A DNA stretch of 64,000 bases from Primulina eburnea (lineage: Eukaryota > Streptophyta > Magnoliopsida > Lamiales > Gesneriaceae), in the NCBI RefSeq assembly GCF_022965805.1, contig NC_133104.1, positions 35,818,682-35,882,681 of the forward strand, given 5' to 3'. Each line of letters starts with the position of its first letter. Positions within the stretch are counted from its first letter, which is position 1. Positions 1-10,640 of the stretch are shown here, in pieces. The translations under genes and the position numbers were made by a program. Below the pieces are notes generated by a model that saw only the letters and a list, made by a program, of their open reading frames with translations, did no database searches and was not told where the DNA came from.

Positions 1-398
1 GTTTACTGTTTTTATTTTTATTTTCTGTTTTTAATTTTATATTTTAGAGATTAGCCTGAATGACAGGCTAAAGCATTCGTGCTAAATTATTTCCCTTACT
101 ATGACATGATCTATATTTATTTGTAACTTGGAATCAGATTGATATAATAAAAGATTTATTTAAATTTCTGGAATCTAATGTAGTATAAGAGTCTTTGGTT
201 AGAACATAAGGTAAGAAGATGAACCAGGAAATGGTGAACACAAGGTTCGAGTTTATCCAGGGAAAAATAAATTCATGTTGTAGCCCTTCAGCCTGCTTAG
301 CCGAGAAATGGCGTTTAAGGCGTTTATGGGTGATTTTTTATGAATTTATGATTCTTTGGGCCCTTGATAAATCCTATGTTGTTTAATTTCTTTGGTAT
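1..398. other. Left flank of the pararetrovirus, unassigned
   Basis: No intact gene is visible. A perfect 8-bp inverted repeat (TTAGCCTG / CAGGCTAA, 5-base loop) lies at 51-71. The string GTGCTAAATTATT at 79-91 also occurs in the viral leader near 5094, so part of this stretch may be viral intergenic DNA. On the plus strand, about 216-360 reads as short protein-like pieces in two frames with stops; I do not recognise them. Confidence 0.3.
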
Positions 399-970
399 AA
401 TTGAGACATAAGTTTATAAAACTCATCATTTTTATTATTATCCTCTATAGGATTAATACAAGATTTTCCTTGTATACAATTATTACATTCTTCTAAATCT
501 AAAATATCAGATTCATTATCAATAATTTCTTCTGAATTATAGAATTCTGAAGAATTCTCAGTTTCACTGTCAGAATTATTATTAGAATCCATTATTATTT
601 TAAAGCCAAATGGCATTACTGTCCATTCATAATGTCCTATAGGAACATTAAAAGCAGTTTTATATCTATCAGATTCTTTTATTTGAATCTGCCAAAATCC
701 TGATTTTAAATCAAATTTTGAAAATATGATTGCATGAACTAATCTGTCTAATAAATCTTTTTTATTAGGAATAGGATGCCTAATCCATTTTAAAACCTTA
801 TTAAGAGGTTTATAATTTATAACCAATCTAGGAACTCCTCTTTCCTGCTCAGAATGTTTATTAACATAAAAAGCAGTACAAGACCAAGGAGATTGAGAAG
901 GTTTTATTAAACCTTTATCTAACAAAGAATGAATTTCATTCTTACATAATTCTAGATATTCAGAATTCAT
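383..970 (-). pseudogene. Caulimovirid reverse transcriptase fragment fused to a duplicated polyprotein piece
   Basis: This 195-codon frame starts with the N-terminal part of a pararetroviral reverse transcriptase. Near residues 20-125 it has the DKGLIKPS, RLVINYKPLN and FSKFDLKSGFWQI motifs (the last holds the first catalytic aspartate) and then MPFGF. The catalytic xxDD motif and RNase H should follow, but right after MPFGFK the reading jumps into the IIMDSNNNSDSE segment that also lies inside the larger upstream frame. Bases 399-604 nearly match 2050-2257. Upstream, the frame that leads into this domain is shifted by one base near 985-995. The gene cannot make an active polymerase. Family membership is well supported; the genus is not. 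Confidence 0.85.
399..604. repeat. Duplicated polyprotein segment, copy 1 (copy 2 at 2050-2257)
   Basis: About 206 bp matches 2050-2257 in the same orientation with only a few substitutions. Homology starts at ATTGAGACATAAG and ends at the shared string CCATTATTATTTTAAA, where copy 1 passes into reverse transcriptase and copy 2 continues in the coat-protein frame. The junction shares FK-IIMDSNN coding sequence on both sides, so microhomology-guided template switching or recombination is likely. Confidence 0.9.
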
Positions 971-1125
971 TTGACAAGGACGAGCCTTGGTGGAATATTT
1001 CTTTCATCAAAATTCTCTTCATATGGAAGAGATATAATGTGTTTTTTTCTATTCCAAAAAACATTTGGAAGATCATTACATATTTCTAATGAAAATTTAT
1101 TATAAATAATTTTTATTTTTTCCTG

Positions 1126-3120
1126 TTATTTAGGATTCTGTAATTTTTCATCATTTGTAAGAAATTTTATTTCTTCTTTTAAAGAATTTATTTGAAAGAT
1201 TTTTCTTTCAATCTGTTCTTGTAATTCATTTAAAATTCTATGAACATGTTTAGTTATAAACTTAAAGGAAATAGGATTACCTTGAAAAGTTCCTATAATA
1301 CATGTTTCATCATCATAGGTTAAGGGATATATTTGATAAATAAAAGGAAGACCAAGTATAAGTTGGCTAGAAATATCTTTTGCTAATAAAAAACTGGTTT
1401 GAATACAGTTTTTATCTTTGCAAATATAAACTTTAGGTAATTTATAATTTATTTCTAAAGGTTCTCTTCCTGCATGAGAAAGAGAATGAGTAGTTTTATG
1501 AAAATATTTTGTAGGAATTAATCCTTCCTGTATAACATTTAAATCTGCACCACTATCTATCATAGCAATGAAATTCTTTTTATAAGTATTATCAATTAAT
1601 AAAGTAATATTAGTATACCATTTTTGAGATATTATCATACTCAAAACAGATAAATGTTTCTGATTATTATCAGGAAATGAAATATCTTGAATATTTTCAA
1701 AACTTTTAGAAATTGAATTATTATTGTTTTCAATAACTGAAATACGATAATTTAAACTATTATTGTTATTATGTAAAATTTTTACTTGTTCTTTAAGATT
1801 ATCAATTTCTTTAACTAAATCCTGTATAGTAACTGGATTTTGTTGACTATATTTTTTCTGTAAAAGATTTTTTACTTCTTTCATAGAATAAGCTTGTTCT
1901 TGTTTAACAAGAATGTTATTATCATTGTTACTGGTTGAAGCAGTATTTTCCATTTGATCTATAATAGTAGATTTTAATATTGGATCCTTAATCATTTTAA
2001 GGAATTCTAAAATATTATTGTTAGTTAAAACATTAATATTTAAATCTTGAAATTGAGACATAAGTTTATAAAACTCATCATTTTTATTATTATCCTCTAT
2101 AGGATTAATACAAGATTTTCCTTGTATACAATTATTACATTCTTCTAGATCTGAAATATCAGATTCATTATCAATAATTTCTTCTGAATTATAGAATTCT
2201 GAAGAATTCTCAGTTTCACTGTCAGAATTATTATTAGAATCCATTATTATTTTAAATAATGTCTTTTTTAGATTATCATCTATATCTAAATTATTAATTT
2301 TGTTTTTAGCCCAACATTGATTAGCATAATGTCCTGAATTTTTACATTTTCTACAAATTATTAATTTATTCTTATCTTTATTAGCTTTTCTTTCAGCTCT
2401 CCATGATTCATGGATATCTTTTCTTTTTCTTTTTCTTTCTTTTTGTCTATCAGACAAATGTCTTTTCTTATAAATTTTTTCATCCTTATCTTTAATTTTC
2501 TTCTTACCTTTATTAGGTAAGTCCATACCAAATTGATCACAAAATTTACCTAATTGTTTTTTCTCTAGTAAATTATGTCTCTTAATTTGATTATTTAATT
2601 TTAATTCATTACAGAGAGCTAAACCCTCTTGAATACAAGTATTAATTAAATTACCATATGTGTAATTATCATAAGAGATATTTATATCTTCTTTTCTTAA
2701 TACTTTTCTAACTCTTTCAGCAAATAAGAAAGGTAAGCCATCTATGAATTTAGCTTTCCAAAGACTATTATTACAGTCTGGAATCTCATAAATTCGAGAT
2801 AAGAAAGTATCTTTATACCATCTAAAATCAGTAAGTGTTTTACATTTTAGATTACTTAATAAAGTTCTAATTTGTTCACTATTATCAGTGAATTTTCCAG
2901 TAAAATGTTCAATCATAGTCAATATTAATGTATAAACTACATTTTCTGATTGAATATTATTTTCCATTTTTATAGAATTAAAGATTTCATCTTTTTGAGA
3001 ATAATGTAAATAATTATCCCACCAACTTTTAAGTTGGCCAGTGAATCCTGCTGTTATCATTTTAGCAATATTTTTATCAGTATTACCTGATGATTTACAC
3101 ACAGTACTATACATAAGCAT
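1126..3120 (-). pseudogene. Caulimovirid coat protein (Gag-like) to aspartic protease polyprotein, 3' part
   Basis: An open frame of 664 codons. The N-terminal part carries the pararetroviral coat-protein core GFTGQLKSWWDNYL (about residues 27-40), then a Lys/Arg-rich stretch and a CCHC zinc knuckle (C-x2-C-x4-H-x4-C, about residues 256-269), which packages nucleic acid. A second module starting at MDSNNNSDSE (near residue 295, an acidic Ser/Asn-rich leader) is followed by coiled-coil-like sequence and a retropepsin-type protease with the DSGADLNVI active site near residue 520. The frame ends before the reverse transcriptase, which lies in another frame. The true coat ORF begins further upstream (see 3121-4027), so the first Met here is internal. 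Damage: frameshift upstream and loss of frame at the C-terminus. Likely silent. Confidence 0.85.
2050..2257. repeat. Duplicated polyprotein segment, copy 2 (copy 1 at 399-604)
   Basis: Resident copy of the duplicated segment, encoding the acidic Asn/Ser-rich start of the enzymatic polyprotein. It sits in its expected place between coat and protease, so this is probably the original and 399-604 the derived copy. Confidence 0.85.
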
Positions 3121-4027
3121 TCTGTGAGCAGTATTATAAATTTGTCTATCACTAAAACCATCAATATTTCATTCATAAATATTTTTCTCATTATAGCTAT
3201 TAGCGAAAATATATTCGTTTTCTTCAATAAGAACATCCATGGAAGTAGGTTTATTATAATAATATTTAGATGTAGTAGGTCTATCAGCCCATTTAATTTT
3301 ATTAATTTCTTCATCAGAATTATTTATTTTTTCTAATTCCTCAAACTCTTCATTAAGAGTATTTAAATTAAGATTTCTAAATTTTTCTTCTAATAATTTT
3401 TCTATATAAAACAGAAGATTTAAATTTAAAATCCTTAATATCAGGAGGGGATTGTATAGATGAAGTAGCAACAGAAATAATATTATTTTCTGGTTCTTCT
3501 ATATGAACATCTGGTTTGATTTTATTGATAGCTAAAATAATTTTATCAATACGTTCTTTAAGAGAATTAATCTCTTCTCCTATAATCGTAAGATATAAAT
3601 TTGTATAATTTTGTTTTTCAATTATCTGATTAATATGTTTAACAGTAATTTGTAGCATATCATTTTCAAATAATTTTGAAAAAGCAGTAAAATTTAAAAT
3701 TTTATTATTCTTTTCTATTATAAAAGATTGTTGAAGAGGATAAACAGATTTTTGAATCTGTCCTGAAGAAAGTTTATAATTTCTTTCAAGAATAGAAATA
3801 TAATCTATAATAAATGTTTTAAAAAACCAAGGAACAAAATGTATTAATTTATTCTGGTTTTCACAATATTTATAAAATGTTGAAACAATATATTCAAACT
3901 CTTCTTCAGAAAAACTTTTAAGATACCAATCTCTGAAAGATTCTCATTTGGGTAAATAAAATTCTGCATTGATCTTTGCTCTAGCAGAAGATCCTTTAGT
4001 AAAATCAATTTTAGGTTTATTATCCAT
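3121..4027 (-). pseudogene. Caulimovirid coat ORF, N-terminal part, broken
   Basis: Reading minus from an ATG at 4027-4025, a coding stretch follows but meets a TGA at 3946-3944 (codon 28). It then stays open into the frame that ends near 3377 and continues after a frame change near 3430-3470 in the frame ending at 3169. Another shift is needed to enter the frame that starts at 3120. Glu/Lys/Asn-rich, coiled-coil-like content (residues around NSLKERIDKI) fits the N-terminal region of a pararetroviral coat or virion-associated protein. The ATG overlaps the stop of the movement protein gene as TAATG. At least one stop and two frameshifts make it non-functional. Confidence 0.7.
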
Positions 4028-5082
4028 TAAATACTAAAATTCATTTCTGAAACTGTATAAGTTTCTCTAACTTTTTGAAAGTTACTTTTATAAACAATAT
4101 TATTTTGATTTATAATTAAATCATCTACTGTATTAGTAGATTCTAAATCTTCTCTAACTTGAGAAGTAGACGCTCTAGAAGTTTGTGGTATATCTACCAT
4201 ATAATCTAGAGGAGAAATAAAAGAATGACTAGATCTTGATCTAGCATAAACAGAAGAGGGTAATAATCTTCTTTGTTCATTATTAAACTGTATTTGAACA
4301 GATCCTTCATTAGTTTGTATAACTTGTTGTAAATCCTTATTTATTATAGGATTTCTAGGAACAGCTTGTTCAATTATCCAGTTTTCTGGAAATTCTATTT
4401 CTTCCCATTTTATAGATCTACGGGTTGTGATATTAGATCTATTAAAATTAGTTTCTATAAGAATAGTTTCATTTAATTTTTTATCTATTCTTTTACACAT
4501 AGGATTCAGTGTAAATAATGATTTATAATAAATACGATAACAGATACATATAACTTCTGTTCCAGGAGTATAATTATAACCATGGGTTTTAACATTTAAT
4601 GTTAACGAATCTAATATATTAATATCAGACAAAGATAAAGATAAATTTGGATAAACATCAAAATATACTGGACCATGAGCCAGACTAGATTGAATTATTC
4701 CCATAAGGGATTGTTTCCAATTCAAATTTCTACCATCTCTTAAAGCTGATATGAAGCTTTCTGGTAAACCTTCTAAAGTTAAAGGTCTAAAAGCAATTTG
4801 AATTAATCCTATATGAATAAATTTATAATTTTTCATATAAGGCATAATATCTTTATTGTTTAACAATCTAATTACCATTTCTTCATTATGAAGAGGTACT
4901 GATGATTCTGTAGTTTTAACTACTTGTTTAAAACCAATTCTTTCAAAAGTTCCTAACTTATATATCATTTTAGAATCTATCTTAGGAATAGTCCATTTAT
5001 TCAATAAATTTAAATTTTCAGGTAAATCATATTCTTCATTTAAACTGTTATGAACAGTTTCTTTTAAACTGAAAATATTCAT
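4027..5082 (-). CDS. Caulimovirid movement protein (30K superfamily)
   Basis: An uninterrupted 351-codon frame and the first gene after the primer-binding leader, as expected for many caulimovirids. In the family this protein forms tubules or modifies plasmodesmata for cell-to-cell movement. What is visible: VPLHNEEMVIRLL, then YKFIHIGLIQIAFRPL and LRDGRNLNWKQSLMG, ending in LAHGPVYFDVYPNLSLSL, the beta-rich core shared by pararetroviral movement proteins (about residues 60-160). It is followed by a variable Ser/Arg-rich C-terminus. The stop codon shares a base with the next ATG. The frame being intact while its neighbours are broken need not mean function, because no promoter is evident and the rest of the virus is dead. 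Confidence 0.8.
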   Translation of the reverse strand: MNIFSLKETVHNSLNEEYDLPENLNLLNKWTIPKIDSKMIYKLGTFERIGFKQVVKTTESSVPLHNEEMVIRLLNNKDIMPYMKNYKFIHIGLIQIAFRPLTLEGLPESFISALRDGRNLNWKQSLMGIIQSSLAHGPVYFDVYPNLSLSLSDINILDSLTLNVKTHGYNYTPGTEVICICYRIYYKSLFTLNPMCKRIDKKLNETILIETNFNRSNITTRRSIKWEEIEFPENWIIEQAVPRNPIINKDLQQVIQTNEGSVQIQFNNEQRRLLPSSVYARSRSSHSFISPLDYMVDIPQTSRASTSQVREDLESTNTVDDLIINQNNIVYKSNFQKVRETYTVSEMNFSI

Positions 5083-5119
5083 TTAAATAAAAAGTGCTAA
5101 ATTATTAACAAGACTATTT

Positions 5120-5136
5120 CCATGGCTCTGATACCA
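5120..5136 (-). promoter_or_regulatory. tRNA-Met primer-binding site of the pararetrovirus
   Basis: The minus strand reads TGGTATCAGAGCCATGG, complementary to the 3' end of plant initiator tRNA-Met, the canonical caulimovirid minus-strand primer site. It lies about 40 bp upstream of the movement-protein ATG and fixes orientation and genome numbering of the viral copy. Confidence 0.92.
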
Positions 5137-6245
5137 TCTGATGCTTGGAATCAAAGAGGAATCTGATACGTGGCATTGTTTTACCAAATTTATTAAAATT
5201 ATTGATCTAATATATTTAAATTTTAAATATTATTATATCAAAAATATTTATATAATTTGAGATAATGTTTAAATGAGAATAAAAGTTTTTTCCCTATAAA
5301 TTAACTTATTTATTTTAGTTGATTAAAACTGTTCCTAATAAAAAATAATATATTATTTTATTTATCAAAATTTTAAAAAATAAATAAATATGTAAAAAAT
5401 TCAATTTTTTCATTTATTAGATAAATAAATTTAATTAAAATTTTAATTATTTTTTAGAACATATTAAAAAATATTTATAATAATAGTAATAATAATTTAT
5501 GACAGTCAATATACCAAAATCGCAACAACGTTCTTTTAAAAAGTTAGAAAATTGTTATTATATAAAATAAATTATATTTTATTTAATATGATAGATAATA
5601 GTTATAAATAAATATATAAAAATAACACAAAACTCAAAACTATAACCAACACAAAATGATATAACAAACATAAACACTAAGTGTAATCTATATTTTCAAA
5701 TAGCATCAAATTCAAATTTGAATTTAAAAAAAAAAATTAGAAAACTTTACATTTGATTACGCATTCATTTTATATATTTTTTTTAAATACTCAATGTGAT
5801 AAGTTAATATATTAGTATTAATAAATATTTTCTTTTATAACTATTTTTTTGTGAAAACTTTCCAAAAATATAGCAAAAAAAATTTTTTTATAATAGTTTT
5901 GAAATAATTATACATTATCAAACATGTTCCATTTCTGTATGATTTAATAATTTATCGGATTTATTTCAAAAATCGACAAATTTCAAAAATCGCCAAAAGT
6001 GTAAAATATCTACCTCAAATAGAAGGCCTCATGTCAACACCGATATACTCATCTGGATAAGTTAAAAGATCAAATTTTTCGAAACTAATAACATGAAACT
6101 TCTATATCTTTGTGTTTCTATGTTATCTCCAAATTTCAAACCATATCAAAGCATATATTATCTTTGCATCTTTTACGTTTCCAAAATCTTACTCTCTAAC
6201 TACTGATTCTTTTTCAAAATCTTGATTACATAATCTACTTCGAAG
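5137..6245. other. AT-rich intergenic stretch
   Basis: No gene seen. Very AT-rich with poly-A and poly-T runs. No 5' LTR for the element at 6.3 kb could be found here, so that element is probably 5'-truncated. Confidence 0.6.
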
Positions 6246-6268
6246 TTGTTTCCTTTACAGGCAAAGAA

Positions 6269-8888
6269 ATGGCTAGAGCATACATTCTCAATGCTTATCA
6301 AGTCAACTTTGCATCAGTACTTGCCATCAAGGATGAAGGACTTGTTCAGATGTTCAAATCTGTTGAGAAATCTGGACTCCGAAAGTTTCTGGAAGCACCC
6401 GCTATTATCTGCAAAACCGCACTTTTGGAATTCTTCGCTAAAGCAACTGTTCAAGATGGGAATATTGTTTATTCCCAGGGGGACGCATCTATTTCTATTG
6501 ATGCTACACTACTTGGTTCAACTTTCTTTCTTCCAATCTCAGGCACCTCTGATCTATCAGGACTTACGAAGGAAGAAATGTCCATTGCCCTCTCTACCTT
6601 CTCAGCTTCTGGAGAGAAACTCTCTCCCTCTTGTTTCAAGAAACTTCTGAAAATGGAGTACCAAGTACTCGCTGATATTGTGGCGAAGGCACTTCTTGTG
6701 AAAGCCGGTACTTTTGATCGTTTAACCAAGGAAAAAGTTCAGGTGATGCTAGCAATCATTTCTGATATTAAGGTAGATTGGAGTTGGTTTCTATTCAAAA
6801 TCATGAGAGAAATGATCTCACGGAAAAGTACTGGTTTTGCTGTTCAAATTAGCCAGATGTTGAAGGATGCTGGTTTTCCGTTCACCAATGAACATGATGA
6901 TTCTTTTGTAACTATGGCAGGCGCTGATAACGTGCTTGCTCTACGACCTAAGCCAACTGTGGCTGAATTTGTTTCAATGAAAAAGGAGATTGGGGATGCC
7001 CAAGCCGAAGGCCAAGCTGTTCAAAAGAAAAAGAGTAATTGTCTTGACTGATTTAGAGAAAATTGTATCTGAAGAATCAGCTGCACCTACTAAAGATTCT
7101 ATTCCAGTAGCAACTCTGAGCAAGAAGAAGCCCATAACTACCATCCTCCACTACTCGATCTGTGCTGCCTTCTCCTACTGGAAAAGGAAAAGGAAATTTA
7201 TTTGAAGAACCCCAACTTCAACACACCAAAAACACAGTACAAACTGGCATTGAGCTCCACCTTCAGGAAATTGAAAAATCTGCCAAGGGAAATTTGTTAT
7301 TTTTTGATGAATGCCTGAACATGAGAGTTTTTCATCCTCTCACTTATTTACGTACTGAAAACGCATTGGGACGTATGATGAAGCATGAGAAGAAAGTTTT
7401 TGCTACTACAAAAACCAAAAATGTCATTGAGGCAATGAATCGAAGAAACTACATCCTTGATCAATTAAAGCAGAAGGAAATGGACTCTGTGTTGTCAACC
7501 CTAAAGTATAATTTTGATCCAATGAGTCCTACTGCTTCTCATGATCAGGATATTATCAAGCTTTATCACTGATAAATTGAATTTGTTGATTGAACAGATT
7601 CACACTCAAGAGCAGGCTTTTGCTAAGCCTCTTTCATACAGGTTAGGAATGGTTCCTGAATTTTTACAGATACAGCCAGTTGAGGAAAGGACCACAGCTC
7701 CCGTAAATGCAAAGGTCTCAAGTACTCCTGCAATACCAGAGCTGCCTACTCGATCATCGTCTTTGATCTATGTTCAAGGGCTGGCCTCGGTGGATGAGGT
7801 CATTCAGTCCATTGTTCCTACTGCTGCTCCACCATAATCAAATCAGGATGTATTCTCCTCAGAACCTTCACACGAATCCCAACCCATGGAAGTTTCAGAT
7901 GATCATCCATTACCAAATCTTGAGAAATTTTCTGGCGAACATCAAGCAGAAATGACAGCTCTCCTGCATAGGTCAGCTGAACTCACCCCCTCGGAGCAAC
8001 AACTGGAAACAATTGAAAATGTTCACCACGACGAGAATGTTTCTTCTGAACAAATCAATGCTCTTAAAGTCACTTTTCCTGCTCCATCTGCTGCTGAGGA
8101 AGCTATTGCAGCACATACTTTCTCAACTGCTCCAGAAGAAATCTCTGCTGAACCTGGTCCTTCTACTGTTCTGCTGGACACGATCCCTCCTACTGCTCCA
8201 CCACAGTTTCCAGTCTCTACTGCATTGGTTGTATCTGTCTCTGACTCTGCTGCTCATAGTCCATGTTGCCGAAATCAGGCAGCGTATGCTCACCAGGACT
8301 CCATCTCCGGAACCAGAAATCTTTAACATGGAATTTGAGATAGAAGATCTGCAAAGAAATCTCAACAATCTATCGGAGATGGTAAGGAAAATATCGCGTG
8401 AACATGCAGCAGAAGTGAGTGGCGCACAGTTTTTCTGAGACCGTATCTCTAAAGAGATATTTCGCACGATGGAATTTGTTAACAAAATGCATGCTGAGAC
8501 AGCTGTTTTTAGAAAGGCTGTTTCCTGAAGACAAGGTGCTATCATGCTCGGACAAACTGACATTCTCCAACGACTCACCGACAATGATGATGTTATTTGT
8601 TCAGTTTCTACTACAATGGAGTTAATGGATTCCAAGATTGAGTCTCAATCACTTAATACTCTAAGTGAACAAGTATCTCATCATACACCATATCTGGAGA
8701 TGCTCAACAATGGAATAATGAATCTCTCTGGGCGTATGGACTACTTAATTGCTCAAGTCATGGCCGCTAATGCCAAAAAGGGGGAAGAAACACAACCAGA
8801 AGGAAGTCAACCAGAAGTTAGAAGAACTGGAGACTTGACAGAATCCTCTGCCAGAAGAGATCTAAATGTTGATGATCAGAATGTTTAA
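6269..8888 (+). pseudogene. Decayed ORF of a lineage-specific retroelement (Gesneriaceae/Lamiales-type)
   Basis: The ATG at 6269 opens a 260-codon frame (MARAYILNAYQVNFASVLAI...). Coding then continues through shifted frames: 6990-7205, 7162-7572, 7571-7837, after a stop 7841-8326, then 8324-8438 and 8440-8888. The first 260 residues form an alpha-helical domain (KALLVKAGTFDRLTKEKVQVM, then DIKVDWSWFLFKIMREM). A long low-complexity Pro/Ser/Ala/Glu-rich region follows, and the C-terminus is coiled-coil-like (EDLQRNLNNLSEMVRKI, MDYLIAQV). I recall many hypothetical proteins of this shape from Gesneriaceae genomes. No protease, polymerase or integrase domain is visible. A polypurine tract and LTR-like sequence follow directly, so I read it as cargo or a gag-like ORF of a non-autonomous LTR element. 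At least four frame changes make it a pseudogene. Confidence 0.6.
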
Positions 8889-9009
8889 ATTATTTTCAGA
8901 GAAATTGGCACTGATAACTAAAACCTTTGTTGTTTAAGTATCTTAATATATTTTGTTGTTTTATATTGTCGTTATCTATTTTTGCTAACATCCAGGTTTT
9001 GGCATCACC

Positions 9010-9022
9010 ACAAAGGGGGAAA
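9010..9022 (+). promoter_or_regulatory. Polypurine tract before a 3' LTR
   Basis: ACAAAGGGGGAAA lies 120 bp after the last codon of the decayed ORF and directly before LTR-like sequence (TATTAGACCTAAATT...). This is the usual place of a plus-strand primer. Confidence 0.6.
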
Positions 9023-9023
9023 T

Positions 9024-10035
9024 TATTAGACCTAAATTAATTGTGGCGATACGAATCAAAACCAGCAGGCTGTTAGTTCAAATCAGTAGAAAATATAAAA
9101 GCAGAACTAAGTTTTCAGAACTTAGATATCTAGAAGCAGAACCTAGTCTGGAATTAGGATAACTTGACGTCTTCTATGCTAACGGAACTAGTCTTAAAAT
9201 TTACCGTTACTTTATCGAGTACAAGTATTTATTGCATTATTAAATGCTGTAATAAGTCATTTAATTCGCTTTACCCATTTTAGTAAGTAACAAGATTGTT
9301 TGTGTTGAAAGCCTTTTTGCAGGATCCATTTAAGGAATAAAGCTGTTTCTTTCAAGAATCAAAAGAGCCTTTTTTGATTATAGACGTTGGATTCAAGTTA
9401 TCTATATATTTGTATCAAAACCACTTAGAGAACATCGCTGATCATTTTTATCTATCCAACGTTAATTTTAGCAACCGCGAATCAATCACCATTTTCTAAG
9501 CTCAAAATTGCAGAAAAGCAGTACACGCTTCATATTATACATCTGATATTTGGAGATCATTTTGTACTGCTGCTTCTTCATCTCTTCAAGCAAAACACTT
9601 TACTATATTTCGAGAAGAGTTTGTAAACTGGAAAAGAGTCTTTTCCAGAACTTCGTCATACTGAATCATTTTGTGTTTAGTTACTAATAGTTTCATTAGG
9701 CAAAACATAAGCCCTGCTGAAGTGCGTGTGTACAAGTATTGTACTGTAAAATCAAAAGTCTTTTAGTGATACCTTCTGGAAACAGAAGAAGAGGAGATGT
9801 AGAAGATTTTATCTTCGAACTTCCAGAAACAATTACTGTTTTATTGCGTGCTGTTATTAGTATTTCACCATACTCCATCGGATCGTTTCTGCACTTACAT
9901 TTGTGATCTGCTGGACTTACACTCGAACATGAACAACTACAATATCTAACAGGATTCTAGCACCCTTTGCAAAAGCTATCATCAAAGGAAAAGAGTTTAC
10001 TCACCCCCCTCTAAACTCTACATCGATCCCCAACA
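9024..10035 (+). mobile_element. Probable 3' LTR of the 6.3-kb element
   Basis: About 1 kb between the polypurine tract and the string CACCCCCCTCTAAACTCTACATCGATCCCCAACA, shortened here to its end CGATCCCCAACA, which resembles a Copia LTR terminus. The 5' end appears mutated (TA for TG). No second copy exists in the window, so the ends are estimates. Confidence 0.4.
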
Positions 10036-10059
10036 AGGGGATCATTGTTGAGTTACGAT

Positions 10060-10640
10060 AGTTCGATTTTTGAAATATTGAACATCGATGAATTAAATCG
10101 AGTTTGATTTTCAAACCAAGCGTAAGACACTCAAAATAATCTTCCGTAGAAACCGATTAAACATTTTTGTAAAACTTTTAAGATATATGCAAGTTGAATG
10201 GGTAAAACTATTTTGGTTAAAGTATTTTATCAAATACTTGGTATACAATATTTTCGTATTTGAAGAACATATAAAATGCTTCAACAATGCATCTTTAAAA
10301 GCAATGAAAATGATAAGTAAATTAAATAAATAAATATACACAAATTTTTTATGGATGTTCGGTGATTCACAAATCCTACGTTAGCCTTTCTTCCTCTTGG
10401 GAAGGATCAACTAGAAGACTTTGGATTTTGTCTCACTACGAAAATAGTATGGTTTTAACGAGGTATATCTATTATTAAGAGGACGTCCAAAATAAATATA
10501 GGTTGATGCAATCTTTTTCTTCGCTCGATTTTTTTCTCACAGGGTTTTAGTGTCAACGTTTTAACGAGATAAAACTTGAGTCTCAATGAATTTCACAAGC
10601 ATCCATCTTGCCAATTTGAGATTTTAACAAATCAGCAGTT
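10060..10640 (+). repeat. Dispersed repeat, copy 1 (related copy near 59225-59600)
   Basis: Shares diverged but collinear sequence with 59225-59600: CGATGAATTAAATCGAGTTT, then AACCAAGCG, later TTTATGGATGTTCGG and CTAGAAGACTTTG. It is non-coding and probably an LTR or non-autonomous retroelement fragment. Confidence 0.5.

Noticed and set aside
6246..6729. Other frames overlapping the start of the 6.3-kb ORF on both strands
   Set aside because: They overlap the better-supported 260-codon frame and have no recognisable domains.
8123..8635. Minus-strand 170-codon frame
   Set aside because: Antisense to the decayed retroelement ORF, Ser/Arg-rich shadow of a low-complexity region.
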